From Nitrospira sp. (GTDB taxonomy: Bacteria; Nitrospirota; Thermodesulfovibrionia; Thermodesulfovibrionales; Dissulfurispiraceae): a DNA stretch of 47,493 bases. The stretch's first letter is position 1; the number at the start of each line of letters is the position of its first letter. Position numbers and translations under genes: made by a program. Below, piece by piece: positions 14,046-21,960 of this stretch. The notes under the pieces were generated by a model, which searched no databases, had not been told where the DNA came from, and was given only the letters and a program-made list of their open reading frames with translations. The DNA is taken from NCBI GenBank assembly GCA_002634385.1, contig NSJL01000029.1, forward strand, positions 1 through 47,493, in the 5' to 3' direction.

Positions 14046-14753
14046 TCAGCGCAGGGTGCCGCGTTCCAGCTCCAGGATTTTTTCGATATAGATCACATTC
14101 CGTGAGAGGGGGATATTTTCCTTCAGCCTTACGATATTCACAATGCGGGTAGCGGTGATCTCTATCCGTGCTTCCGCCTCCCTCTCGATGCACCCGGGGC
14201 ATACCCGGTCGACCACGGTGCATTCTTCCATTCCTTTCCTGCAGCGATATCCCCGTACGTGGCGGATCGTGCTCTTCTTTTCGGGATGGTAGAATTCTCC
14301 GATGAGGAGAAAGCCGTTTCCCCCGAGTGCGGTGACGTTCCGCAGAATACAGTCTCCGCCGCTGAGGGTCGAGGAGTCCCTGTATTCCTTTTCGGCCAGC
14401 AGCTCCGGCATGCTATTCCAGATATGATCGTGGATCGCCTGGACCCTCTCCGCGGGAAGGGTGTCCTCCGCCTCCCGCAACCCCTTCACGGCGAGCCCGG
14501 TCTTCCCGTCGCGGTAATAGGCCATGGCCAGGCACGCCCGGGCATCCGCGTTCCATCCGTCATGCCGGAGAAGACTTTTTGCCTCTCCGATCACCTTTCC
14601 CTGCCGGCCCTCACGTATCTGCGCAAAGCACTCCTCTGCCCTTTCCCAGTCAGCCCGGGGGGTGGTGGCGCAGCCCATGAAACAGAAAAGGGACAAAAAA
14701 AGCAAAAAGACCGCAAAGAAGCCGCCGGGAGTGCGCCGGGAGAAAGGCTGCAT
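14046..14753 (-). CDS. outer-membrane-type lipoprotein, unknown function
   Basis: This 235-residue protein has a twin-Arg-containing but ordinary lipoprotein signal: a hydrophobic stretch ending FMGC, with Cys at residue 28 as the lipidation site. The next 100 residues are helical and resemble a TPR-like pair (AEECFAQI..., ACLAMAYYRDGKTGLA). A C-terminal beta-rich domain with four Cys (CRKGMEECTVVDRVCPGC) follows. The start at 14753 (rather than 14777) is chosen because the TATAAT at 14785-14790 would begin the message at about 14778, leaving no leader for the upper ATG, while AAGGAG precedes the lower one. Function unknown. Confidence 0.62.
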   Translation of the reverse strand: MQPFSRRTPGGFFAVFLLFLSLFCFMGCATTPRADWERAEECFAQIREGRQGKVIGEAKSLLRHDGWNADARACLAMAYYRDGKTGLAVKGLREAEDTLPAERVQAIHDHIWNSMPELLAEKEYRDSSTLSGGDCILRNVTALGGNGFLLIGEFYHPEKKSTIRHVRGYRCRKGMEECTVVDRVCPGCIEREAEARIEITATRIVNIVRLKENIPLSRNVIYIEKILELERGTLR

Positions 14754-14784
14754 CGTGCTCGCCGCTCCTTTCTTCATCCGGCCT

Positions 14785-14793
14785 ATTATAGCA
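14785..14793 (-). promoter_or_regulatory. extended -10 promoter of the lipoprotein gene
   Basis: On the minus strand TG-C-TATAAT is a perfect extended -10. No good -35 is seen. Predicted transcription starts at about 14778. Confidence 0.5.
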
Positions 14794-14962
14794 GAGAGCT
14801 GCCGGAGGGACGGATTCCACCCTCCTGCAGTAGTGAAACAGCTCCAAAGACCTCTCTCTGACAGTCCTTATTTTTCGCATTTTTGCATTTTCACCCCACC
14901 TTTTTTGCATGTTCGCAAAAGAGGAATATCATTATTTATTTTAAAATCAATTGCTTCATGCC

Positions 14963-14978
14963 TGGCATGGAGTATGCA
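14963..14978 (+). promoter_or_regulatory. putative sigma-54 promoter
   Basis: TGGCATGGAGTATGCA matches the -24/-12 consensus TGGCACG-N4-TTGCA at all but two positions, with the GG and GC exactly 10 bases apart. It lies 64 bases before the ATG of the glycine-zipper membrane protein. An upstream AT-rich stretch (14925-14955) could hold an activator or IHF site. Confidence 0.55.
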
Positions 14979-15041
14979 TCTTTATAAGCAGGATATAAGC
15001 ATGAAAGAGAGAGCGGAAAAGGTCCATTACGGAGGGGTGTC

Positions 15042-15377
15042 ATGAAAGCAAGGAAAGACATAGTGAAGGCAGGGACGAAGACCGGGGCAACCCTCGGCGG
15101 TATTGTTTTCCTGTTTTTTGGATTGATACCCGGATTTTATTTCGGCAGCTATGGAGCGATGACAGTGCTCAAGTACCTGATGGGCGGACCGGTGGAGCCC
15201 ACGGTGGGGGTACGGATCTTTGCGGCGATGGGCATTGTCCTGGGGATCGCCTCCCTGGCTGCCGTGAGCATTGTAGTAGGGTCGATCGCCGGAACCACCA
15301 TCGGATTCCTGGCGAAGGCCGCCTCCGAAAAAGCGGAGGTGCAAGAGACCTCCGCCGCGGAAGGAAAGGCACGGTAG
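15042..15377 (+). CDS. small membrane protein with glycine-zipper helices
   Basis: This is a 111-residue protein with two or three membrane helices: residues 14-35 (Gly-rich, TKTGATLGGIVFLFFGLIPG), about 36-48, and 59-90, which has repeated small residues (AAMGIVLGIASLAAVSIVVG, AGTTIGFLA). The short N-terminus is basic and the C-terminus is charged. GGAGG lies six bases before the ATG. Gly-zipper helices often pack into oligomers, but no function can be assigned. It has a likely sigma-54 promoter and its own terminator, so it is probably a single-gene unit. Confidence 0.68.
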   Translation: MKARKDIVKAGTKTGATLGGIVFLFFGLIPGFYFGSYGAMTVLKYLMGGPVEPTVGVRIFAAMGIVLGIASLAAVSIVVGSIAGTTIGFLAKAASEKAEVQETSAAEGKAR

Positions 15378-15422
15378 GATGTGTAGGTAAACCTCCCCAA
15401 AGCGCTTTTATAAGCGCATATA

Positions 15423-15457
15423 AGGACCGCTCCCCGAGGGGAACGGTCCTTTTTTTC
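15423..15457 (+). terminator. strong intrinsic terminator
   Basis: GGACCG-c-TCCCC, loop GAG, GGGGA-a-CGGTCC form a long stem with one mismatch, followed by seven T. It ends the sigma-54-driven gene before 15516. Confidence 0.92.
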
Positions 15458-15480
15458 ATCTCCTCCCCTCCCGGCGAGAG

Positions 15481-15510
15481 TTGAAACCGCGAAAGTAGTT
15501 CTGATAGAAT
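15481..15510 (+). promoter_or_regulatory. promoter that would start transcription at the next ATG
   Basis: TTGAAA (15481-15486), 18 bases, TAGAAT (15505-15510), with TG one base before the -10. The predicted first base (about 15516-15517) coincides with the ATG at 15516. Confidence 0.45.
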
Positions 15511-15515
15511 GGAAC

Positions 15516-15950
15516 ATGTCTTTCGGTTTAAAAATACGGAGTGCCGTCAGCTCTCTCTTTCTCCTCTGTTTTCTCCTGTACACCGCGTCTCCTCTCGCTT
15601 TCAGTTACCGCAGCAACGATGCGCCCGACTCATACACGAAACCCATTGAAGTATCAGTACAAAACTTCCATCTGTTTCTCCTGAAGCTCTTCGCTTCGGG
15701 AATCGCCCAGCACTCCGGACAGGATAACGGCTCCTCTTCCGTCACGTTTCTTCTGAAAAAGAAGAGAGCGGTCGTACGGTCAAATATCCTTGTACACCCC
15801 GTCGACGTGCCGGCACCCGACTTGTCCGCCGCCCTGAGCGACGCGCTCCCCCGGTTGCCGGACCTTTCCCCCGCTCCCTACCACGATGAGCCCGACTCCC
15901 TCGACGGATTTCAACGCTTCTCTTCCGGCCTCTCTCCGCCTTCTGCATAG
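15516..15950 (+). CDS. exported hypothetical protein, possibly from a leaderless message
   Basis: This 144-residue protein has a clear signal peptide (residues 8-30, SAVSSLFLLCFLLYTASPLAFS). The mature part has no recognisable domain and ends in a Pro/Asp/Ser-rich tail. No ribosome site precedes the ATG, but a good extended -10 promoter ends five bases before it, which would give a leaderless transcript. The following 182 bases before the GpgS-like gene show no gene or terminator, so it may lead that operon. Base composition resembles its neighbours. Confidence 0.5.
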   Translation: MSFGLKIRSAVSSLFLLCFLLYTASPLAFSYRSNDAPDSYTKPIEVSVQNFHLFLLKLFASGIAQHSGQDNGSSSVTFLLKKKRAVVRSNILVHPVDVPAPDLSAALSDALPRLPDLSPAPYHDEPDSLDGFQRFSSGLSPPSA

Positions 15951-16132
15951 CTCTTCACCCTACGCTGCTGCCCGTAAGTGCACCGCAAGGGTGGCCTGTT
16001 TCCCTTTTTGACGCGTCCGGGCGTTCGATTCACCCTGACCGCATCCGCTTTCAGCCCGGGAGGGAGATCAGGCCCTCTGCCGACACGTACTTTCGGCAGC
16101 ACTCGATGAAACAAGAGAAGCAGGAGGTAAAA

Positions 16133-17341
16133 ATGTCTGATTTCTATCAAACAGGAGCAGTAGCCACTTTCCATCGTCTCGGAAAGATGGATCTGGAAAA
16201 AATCGAATCGGAATTAACATGGTATGCCCAGGAGAGGCCCATCGCCCTTATTCTTCCCTCCCTGTACAGCGAGCTGCAGCACTCTGCGTTACAGAATATC
16301 ATCCGGGAGCTGCAGGCTGTCCCCTATATCAGAGAGGTGACCGTTACCCTCGGCCCTGCATCGGAAGCGGAATTCAGCCATGCAAAACAGTTTTTTTCCG
16401 CCCTTCCGCAGAAAGCCCGGATCATCTGGAATGACGGGCCGCGGATACGGGAGATATACAGGATCATCGAGGAGGCAGAGCTCCCTACCGGAGAGCCGGG
16501 AAAAGGCAGGTCCACCTGGATGGCGTACGGGTATATTCTCTCCCGGCAGAAATTCCACAATATCGTGCTGCACGACTGCGACATCATCACCTACAGCAGG
16601 GACATGCTCGCACGCCTCTGCTATCCGGTCACCAGTCCAAACCTCGATTACGATTTCTGCAAGGGATTTTACAGCAGGGTGACGGACAGGCTGCATGGGA
16701 GGGCGACGAGGCTGCTCATCACCCCGCTGGTACGCTCCCTCCAGAGAATTGTCGGATATCATCCTCTCCTGGTGTTCTTCGACAGCTTCCGGTACCCGCT
16801 GGCTGGCGAATTCTCCATGGATATCGACCTCGCGAAGGTAAACCGGATTCCCGGCGACTGGGGACTGGAGGTCGGGGTGCTGGCGGAAGTGTACCGGAAC
16901 ACCTCGTTGCGGAGAGTCTGCCAGGTGGATATTGCGGAAAATTATGAGCATAAGCACCAGCCCCTCTCCCCGTACGATGTGACGAAAGGACTCCATAAGA
17001 TGGGGGTGGATATCTGCAAATCGGTGCTGCGGACCCTCGCTTCGGAAGGAATCGTCTTCTCGGAGGGCTTCTGCCGGACCCTGGTCGCCACCTATGTACG
17101 GACAGCCCAGGATATGCTGAAAAGGTACGAGGACGATGCGGCGGTAAACGGCCTCTTTTTCGACCGACATGAGGAGAGCCTCGCCGTGGAGACATTCACG
17201 AATTGTCTGCGAAAGGCCTCTGCGGTGATCAACGAGGACCCCCTCGGGGTGCCCCTGATCTCCAGTTGGGACAGGGTGATAGCGGCGATTCCCGATATTC
17301 TGACGCGAATAAAAGAGGCGGTGGAAGAGGACAATGAATGA
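16133..17341 (+). CDS. gpgS: glucosyl-3-phosphoglycerate synthase-like glycosyltransferase
   Basis: This is a 402-residue GT-A fold enzyme. The metal-binding DxD motif is DCD (148-150) in NIVLHDCDI. The segment YHPLLVFFDSFRYPLAGEFSMD is characteristic of glucosyl/mannosyl-3-phosphoglycerate synthases (GT81 and relatives). These transfer a sugar from an NDP-sugar to 3-phosphoglycerate, and a phosphatase then yields the compatible solute glucosyl- or mannosylglycerate. No dedicated phosphatase is seen nearby. GCAGGAGG precedes the ATG at 16133; an ATG at 16106 lacks one. It overlaps the M23 peptidase gene by 8 bases and leads into otsA-otsB, which supports an osmoprotective role. Glucose rather than mannose is inferred from context. 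Confidence 0.85.
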   Translation: MSDFYQTGAVATFHRLGKMDLEKIESELTWYAQERPIALILPSLYSELQHSALQNIIRELQAVPYIREVTVTLGPASEAEFSHAKQFFSALPQKARIIWNDGPRIREIYRIIEEAELPTGEPGKGRSTWMAYGYILSRQKFHNIVLHDCDIITYSRDMLARLCYPVTSPNLDYDFCKGFYSRVTDRLHGRATRLLITPLVRSLQRIVGYHPLLVFFDSFRYPLAGEFSMDIDLAKVNRIPGDWGLEVGVLAEVYRNTSLRRVCQVDIAENYEHKHQPLSPYDVTKGLHKMGVDICKSVLRTLASEGIVFSEGFCRTLVATYVRTAQDMLKRYEDDAAVNGLFFDRHEESLAVETFTNCLRKASAVINEDPLGVPLISSWDRVIAAIPDILTRIKEAVEEDNE

Positions 17342-18614
17342 AAAGAAAAGGTCTTTGCTGAGAATAGTCTCGGGTGCGACTCTCCTTTTCGGCATGTTTT
17401 TTGCTGGAGAGACGGGAGTCAGCATCATCGATTCCGGAGAGGTCGCCGGGCAGAAAGAGACACAGCCGTTTTCGATATCCGGGACCGTGAAATCGGGAGA
17501 AACGCTTTTCGCTATTTTCAAGAAGCATAAACTCGATATCGAAGACTTCTTCAAAATAAGAGAGGTCTCCGCTTCCGTACACAGGGTGAGGGACCTCCAT
17601 CCGGGCCGGTCTTACGAGATCCAGCTCGAGGACAGCCGTATACGCTCCTTTGTCTACTGGATCGACGACGAAGCAATGCTGTGTATTACGCGCTCCGGGG
17701 AGAACTTCTGTGCCGAAAAGAGAACAGTGGATTATGAAAAGAGGATCCTTTTCCGTTCCGGAGAGATACAGAACAACCTCATCTCCTCCCTCGGGGAGAC
17801 CAGGGAGGAGATGATGCTGGCATTCCAGCTCTCGGATATTTTCTCGTGGGATATCGACTTCACCACGGATCTCAGGAAGGGGGACAGCTTCAAAGTAGTG
17901 GTCGAAGGCCTCTATTTGGGGGGAGAGCTCAGGAAGTACGGAGCCGTCCTGGGGGTGGAGTTCGTCAATAACGGCACGGCCTACCGCGCATACCGGTTCG
18001 GGCAGGGGGACGGTGCCGGCTACTACGACGAAACAGGGGTGCCGCTGAAGAAGGCTTTCCTGAAAGCTCCCCTGAGTTTCAGGCGCATAAGCTCGGGATT
18101 CTCACTGCAGAGGTTCCATCCTGTCCTGAAGATCGAGAGACCTCACCACGGGATAGACTATGCCGCACCCGCCGGCACCCCTGTTTCTGCGACGGGCGAG
18201 GGTACGGTGGTCTTTTCCGGCCGTAAAGGCGGCTACGGGAAACTGGTGATTTTGCGACACCGCAACGGGTATGAGACGTATTACGGCCATTTATCGGGTG
18301 TTGCAGAGGGAGTACGAAAGGGCGCCGTACTCCAGCAGGGGCAGACACTGGGATATGTCGGCTCGACAGGGATCGCCACCGGCCCCCATCTCCATTACGA
18401 GATGAGAGTGCAGGGCCGGCCGGTGGACCCGTTTACCGTATCCCTGCCGAAGGGGGCATCCCTTCCTGCCGGCCAGCTCGCCGCGTTCCGGGAGGCAAAG
18501 AATACGATAGACGTACACCTTGCCTCCCTGGCCCCTCCGGCCCTCGCCCTGAACTCTCCCGATGCCGGTGCGGAAGCTATTCCCGGAAGGACGGAAGAAG
18601 GGAGGAAACGCTGA
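17334..18614 (+). CDS. M23-family (LytM) peptidoglycan endopeptidase, secreted or anchored
   Basis: This is a 426-residue protein. Residues 8-25 form a signal or anchor helix. A LysM/OapA-like region (about 46-115; SGTVKSGETLFAIF) probably binds the wall. The C-terminal LytM domain has the complete zinc set: HHGID (H271/H272, D275), H319 in YYGHL and GPHLH (H352, H354). Such enzymes cut peptide crosslinks of peptidoglycan. Its place in the middle of an osmolyte operon, overlapping gpgS and one base before the sensor-OtsA gene, suggests wall remodelling co-regulated with turgor. The substrate bond is not determined. Confidence 0.93.
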   Translation: MNEKKRSLLRIVSGATLLFGMFFAGETGVSIIDSGEVAGQKETQPFSISGTVKSGETLFAIFKKHKLDIEDFFKIREVSASVHRVRDLHPGRSYEIQLEDSRIRSFVYWIDDEAMLCITRSGENFCAEKRTVDYEKRILFRSGEIQNNLISSLGETREEMMLAFQLSDIFSWDIDFTTDLRKGDSFKVVVEGLYLGGELRKYGAVLGVEFVNNGTAYRAYRFGQGDGAGYYDETGVPLKKAFLKAPLSFRRISSGFSLQRFHPVLKIERPHHGIDYAAPAGTPVSATGEGTVVFSGRKGGYGKLVILRHRNGYETYYGHLSGVAEGVRKGAVLQQGQTLGYVGSTGIATGPHLHYEMRVQGRPVDPFTVSLPKGASLPAGQLAAFREAKNTIDVHLASLAPPALALNSPDAGAEAIPGRTEEGRKR

Positions 18615-18615
18615 C

Positions 18616-20871
18616 ATGAAGATAACCATACGTCTCATTGTATCCCTTACCATCGTTATCGCGGCTGTCACCGCGATCTTCTCGCTCTATCAGGTGCACG
18701 AAGAAAAACAGCGCCTTATCGGCGAGCTCGAGAGGAGGACCCTCATTCTCGCTGACAGCCTGCAGGAATCGGTTGTCTCCCTTATACAATCCGGTTCCCC
18801 TGCAAAACTGAACCGTCTCGTGGTGCGTTTCGGCAACCGGGAAAGGCTCAGGGGAGTTGTCGTCTTCGATGGACAGGGAGCTATCCTGGCCTCGACGCCG
18901 GAGCTCCGGGAGAAGATTCCGCAGCCCTTCCCCGAAGCGGTACGCTCCTTCCTGGAAAACCGGGCGGAAAGCCGCTTCATCCACATTGAAGGGAAGAAGA
19001 TGTACGTCTATGTACTTCCCCTTGCGGGCGACGAGGCCCTTCTGGGGACAATGGCCCTCCTCCACGATACCTCCTATATCGATGTCAGGCTGAAAGAGAT
19101 CGGGAAACATAATCTCTTCCGCTTCCTGGCCCATACCCTTCTCGTTGTTCTTATCACCCTCGTCGTCGTACGGTGGAGCATTACCGGCCCCATCGCGCAG
19201 ATAGCGGCATGGATGAGAGAGCAGAGAATGGGGAGAGGCAGGACAGGGCAGCCCATGGTCGCACCGAGGGGAGACATGCTCGCACCCCTGGTCTCAGAGG
19301 TGGCGCACCTCGCGAAAAGCCTCGCCCTGGCGCGCGCGAAAGCCGATGAGAAGACCTCGATGCGCCTCCAGGCCGACTCCTCCTGGACCGCCCAGCGCCT
19401 GAAGGAGCATATGCAGGGAGAGCTGCGGGGGAGAAAGCTTTTCGTCGTTTCGAACCGCGAGCCTTACATGCATCTCCGGGAGGGGAGTACGGTAAAGTGT
19501 ATTATCCCGGCAGGAGGACTGGTAACCGCACTGGACCCGGTCATGCGCATATCGAACGGAACCTGGATCGCCAACGGGAGCGGCGATGCCGACCGCGACG
19601 CCGTGGACGCGCACGACAGGCTGCGGGTCCCCCCCGAGGACCCGTCGTATACCCTGAAGAGAGTATGGTTTACCAAGAAGGAGGAGGAAGGCTACTACTA
19701 CGGTTTTTCCAATGAAGGGATGTGGCCGCTCTGCCATATCACGCACACCCGGCCCATCTTCCGTCTCGAGGACTGGGTCGAATACCAGAAGGTGAACGAA
19801 AAGTTTTCGGAGGCCCTGCTCCAGGAGATCGACGGAGAGGAAGCCCCCCTTGTCCTGATCCAGGACTACCATCTCGCTCTCCTTCCCCTTCTGGTAAAAA
19901 AGAGGCGGCCGGATGCAAAAGTGGCGCTCTTCTGGCATATCCCCTGGCCGAACCCGGAGTCCTTCAGCATCTGTCCGTGGCAGCAGGAGATCCTCCTGGG
20001 CATGCTGGGAGCGGATATCATCGGCTTCCATATACAGTTCCACTGCAACAATTTCCTGGATACCGTCGACCGCTTCCTCGAATCGAAAATCGACTGGGAG
20101 CAGTTCTCGGTCAGCCGCGGCGGACATACGACCCTTATCAAGCCGTTCCCGATAAGCGTCCGGTTCGACGATTTCAACACTGCGGAGCCGAAGAAACAGG
20201 CACCTGCACCGTCCCGGGCGGAGCTCCTCGCCAAGATCGGGGTGCAGGCGAAATACCTGGGCGTGGGAGTCGACCGCATCGATTACACCAAAGGCCTTCC
20301 CGAGCGTTTCAGGGCGATCGAGCGTTTTCTGGAAAAATATCCCGAATTCATCGGTTCGTTTACCTTCGTGGAGCTTGGTGCCCCGAGCCGCACCCATATC
20401 AAGAGGTACTATGACCTGCTGGCGGAAGTGGATGAGGCGGTGAGCAGGATCAACTGGCGTTTTCAGACCAAGGAATGGAAGCCCATCGTCTTCCTTAAGG
20501 CCCATCACAGCCATGACGAAATCAACCGCTTTTACCGGGCAGCGGACCTATGCATGGTCACCTCCCTCCATGACGGAATGAACCTGGTCGCCAAGGAGTT
20601 TGTCTCCTCCCGGGACGACGGGGAGGGCGTATTGATCCTCAGCCAGTTCGCCGGGGCGTCGAGGGAACTGAAAGACGCAGTCATCATCAATCCCTACGAC
20701 AGGGAGGAGATGGCCGATGCCCTCTTCCTTTCCCTTACCATGAAACAGCAGGAAAGGACCGAACGGATGCGGCGCATGCGCCGGGTAGTGGGTGAGAACA
20801 ATATCTACCGGTGGGCAGGGGACCTGATCACCGCCCTCGCACGCCTCCGCTCTCCGGAGAGCAGGGGATGA
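18616..20871 (+). CDS. otsA: membrane sensor/HAMP domain fused to trehalose-6-phosphate synthase
   Basis: This is a 751-residue fusion. TM1 is at residues 4-25. A periplasmic Cache/PAS-like sensor region spans 26-165 ([14 protein letters not shown] at 80-93). TM2 is at 168-187, a HAMP-like segment and coiled coil at 188-265, and a complete GT20 OtsA domain at 273-745. OtsA joins UDP- or ADP-glucose to glucose-6-phosphate. Key residues are present: SNRE (279-282), GGL (300-302), QDYH (416-419), HIPWP (441-445), R554 and K559 in DRIDYTKG, and D653-E661 in [14 protein letters not shown] precedes the ATG at 18616, ten bases away. Usual OtsA enzymes are soluble and about 460 residues long. otsB overlaps its stop (ATGA). 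The sensory role of the N-terminus is inferred. Confidence 0.92.
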   Translation: MKITIRLIVSLTIVIAAVTAIFSLYQVHEEKQRLIGELERRTLILADSLQESVVSLIQSGSPAKLNRLVVRFGNRERLRGVVVFDGQGAILASTPELREKIPQPFPEAVRSFLENRAESRFIHIEGKKMYVYVLPLAGDEALLGTMALLHDTSYIDVRLKEIGKHNLFRFLAHTLLVVLITLVVVRWSITGPIAQIAAWMREQRMGRGRTGQPMVAPRGDMLAPLVSEVAHLAKSLALARAKADEKTSMRLQADSSWTAQRLKEHMQGELRGRKLFVVSNREPYMHLREGSTVKCIIPAGGLVTALDPVMRISNGTWIANGSGDADRDAVDAHDRLRVPPEDPSYTLKRVWFTKKEEEGYYYGFSNEGMWPLCHITHTRPIFRLEDWVEYQKVNEKFSEALLQEIDGEEAPLVLIQDYHLALLPLLVKKRRPDAKVALFWHIPWPNPESFSICPWQQEILLGMLGADIIGFHIQFHCNNFLDTVDRFLESKIDWEQFSVSRGGHTTLIKPFPISVRFDDFNTAEPKKQAPAPSRAELLAKIGVQAKYLGVGVDRIDYTKGLPERFRAIERFLEKYPEFIGSFTFVELGAPSRTHIKRYYDLLAEVDEAVSRINWRFQTKEWKPIVFLKAHHSHDEINRFYRAADLCMVTSLHDGMNLVAKEFVSSRDDGEGVLILSQFAGASRELKDAVIINPYDREEMADALFLSLTMKQQERTERMRRMRRVVGENNIYRWAGDLITALARLRSPESRG

Positions 20872-21701
20872 AGGCCCGGGAGGAGAAGCCCGGACCGGAC
20901 TACTTCTTCGGGTCATGCGTGCCTGTCCGCCGGATTGCAAAGGCGCTGCGGGACGGCAGGATAGCGCTCTTCACGGACTTCGACGGGACCCTCGTTCCGA
21001 TCAGGAAGGATCCTGCACGCTGCGTCCTCTCCGAAGAGGCCAGGGCGCTCCTGCAGGCGCTGGCCGGTTCCCCCCTCTGCTCCCTCATGGTTCTGAGCGG
21101 AAGGTCCCTTCCCGACCTCAGGAAAAGAGTCGGCCTCAACGGGATCTACTACGGGGGCAATCACGGCTTCGATATCACGGGACCGGACATGCGCTATACG
21201 CACCCCGGGGCGGTCCTGCTGAAGAAAGCGATACAGCGTGCGGGACGGGTACTCGAAAGCAGTATCGCGGGAATTCAGGGTGCCTGGGTTGAAAACAAGG
21301 AATTCTCCATTACCCTCCATTACCGGAACGTGGGAGAGAAGGCTATCCCCCTGGTGCAGGCTACGTTCGAAAAGGTAGTAGACGACCTCTCCGGGAAGGA
21401 GATGATGACCGTGATCAGGGGAAAGAGGGTCCTTGAGCTCACTCCGGGTATCCGGTGGAACAAGGGAGCGGCGGCCCTCTGGATGCTGAAGCTCTGGGGA
21501 GGCTCCTGCCTGCCGGTCGCCGTGGGGGACGACCGCACCGATGAGACGATCTTCCAGGCCCTCGGGAGAAGGGGGGTCTGCATACGGATCGGAAAGTCGA
21601 CGACAACGTATGCACAGTACTACCTCAAAAGCCATCGGGAAACCCTCCGGCTGCTGCAGGAAATAAGAAGAGAGGTGGAGAAAGCCGCCTCTCCCTCTTA
21701 G
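20868..21701 (+). CDS. otsB: trehalose-6-phosphate phosphatase
   Basis: This 277-residue HAD-fold phosphatase completes trehalose synthesis by removing phosphate from trehalose-6-phosphate. Motif I is DFDGTL (D37, D39), motif II is LSGRS (76-80) and motif IV is GDDRTDE (220-226). GGNHGFDI is a trehalose-phosphatase signature around the cap domain. The ATG overlaps the OtsA stop codon (ATGA), so translation is coupled. The length is typical. It might also act on glucosyl-3-phosphoglycerate made by the GpgS-like enzyme, for which no phosphatase is visible; that is speculation. Confidence 0.95.
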   Translation: MKAREEKPGPDYFFGSCVPVRRIAKALRDGRIALFTDFDGTLVPIRKDPARCVLSEEARALLQALAGSPLCSLMVLSGRSLPDLRKRVGLNGIYYGGNHGFDITGPDMRYTHPGAVLLKKAIQRAGRVLESSIAGIQGAWVENKEFSITLHYRNVGEKAIPLVQATFEKVVDDLSGKEMMTVIRGKRVLELTPGIRWNKGAAALWMLKLWGGSCLPVAVGDDRTDETIFQALGRRGVCIRIGKSTTTYAQYYLKSHRETLRLLQEIRREVEKAASPS

Positions 21702-21725
21702 AGCTGGGAGGGGTTACTCAATTAC

Positions 21726-21734
21726 TGGTATAAT
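21726..21734 (+). promoter_or_regulatory. extended -10 promoter upstream of putA
   Basis: TG-G-TATAAT is a perfect extended -10 with no clear -35. Transcription would start near 21741, at the edge of the MITE-like element, so the putA leader would contain the whole element. Confidence 0.45.
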
Positions 21735-21741
21735 GAGCCTA

Positions 21742-21912
21742 GTGGTCAGTCACAGTTGAAAGTGGGGTATTCCTTTTTAAAACCCCTCTTTGGAAAAGAG
21801 GGGTGGGGGAGATTGTATGGATTGAAAGACTCTTCTTCATCAAATCCCTCCTGCCCTCCCTTTTCCAAAGGGAGGAATTCTCTTTCCCCACATTTCAACC
21901 GTGACTGACCAA
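21742..21912. mobile_element. 171-bp MITE-like element with terminal inverted repeats and TA duplication
   Basis: The left end TGGTCAGTCAC-a-GTTGAAA-GTGGGG is mirrored by the right end CCCCAC-a-TTTCAAC-c-GTGACTGACCA, with one mismatch and one indel over about 25 bases. TA flanks both sides (21740-21741 and 21913-21914), as left by IS630/Tc1-type transposition. Each arm carries its own hairpin: CCCCTCTT/AAGAGGGG (21783-21802) and CCTCCCTTT/AAAGGGAGG (about 21856-21876). It has no coding capacity. It lies between otsB and putA. Confidence 0.82.
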
Positions 21913-21960
21913 TAGGGTGTGCAGGCAAACCCTGAAGGGAGCTTTATCGCGGAGGGAAGG

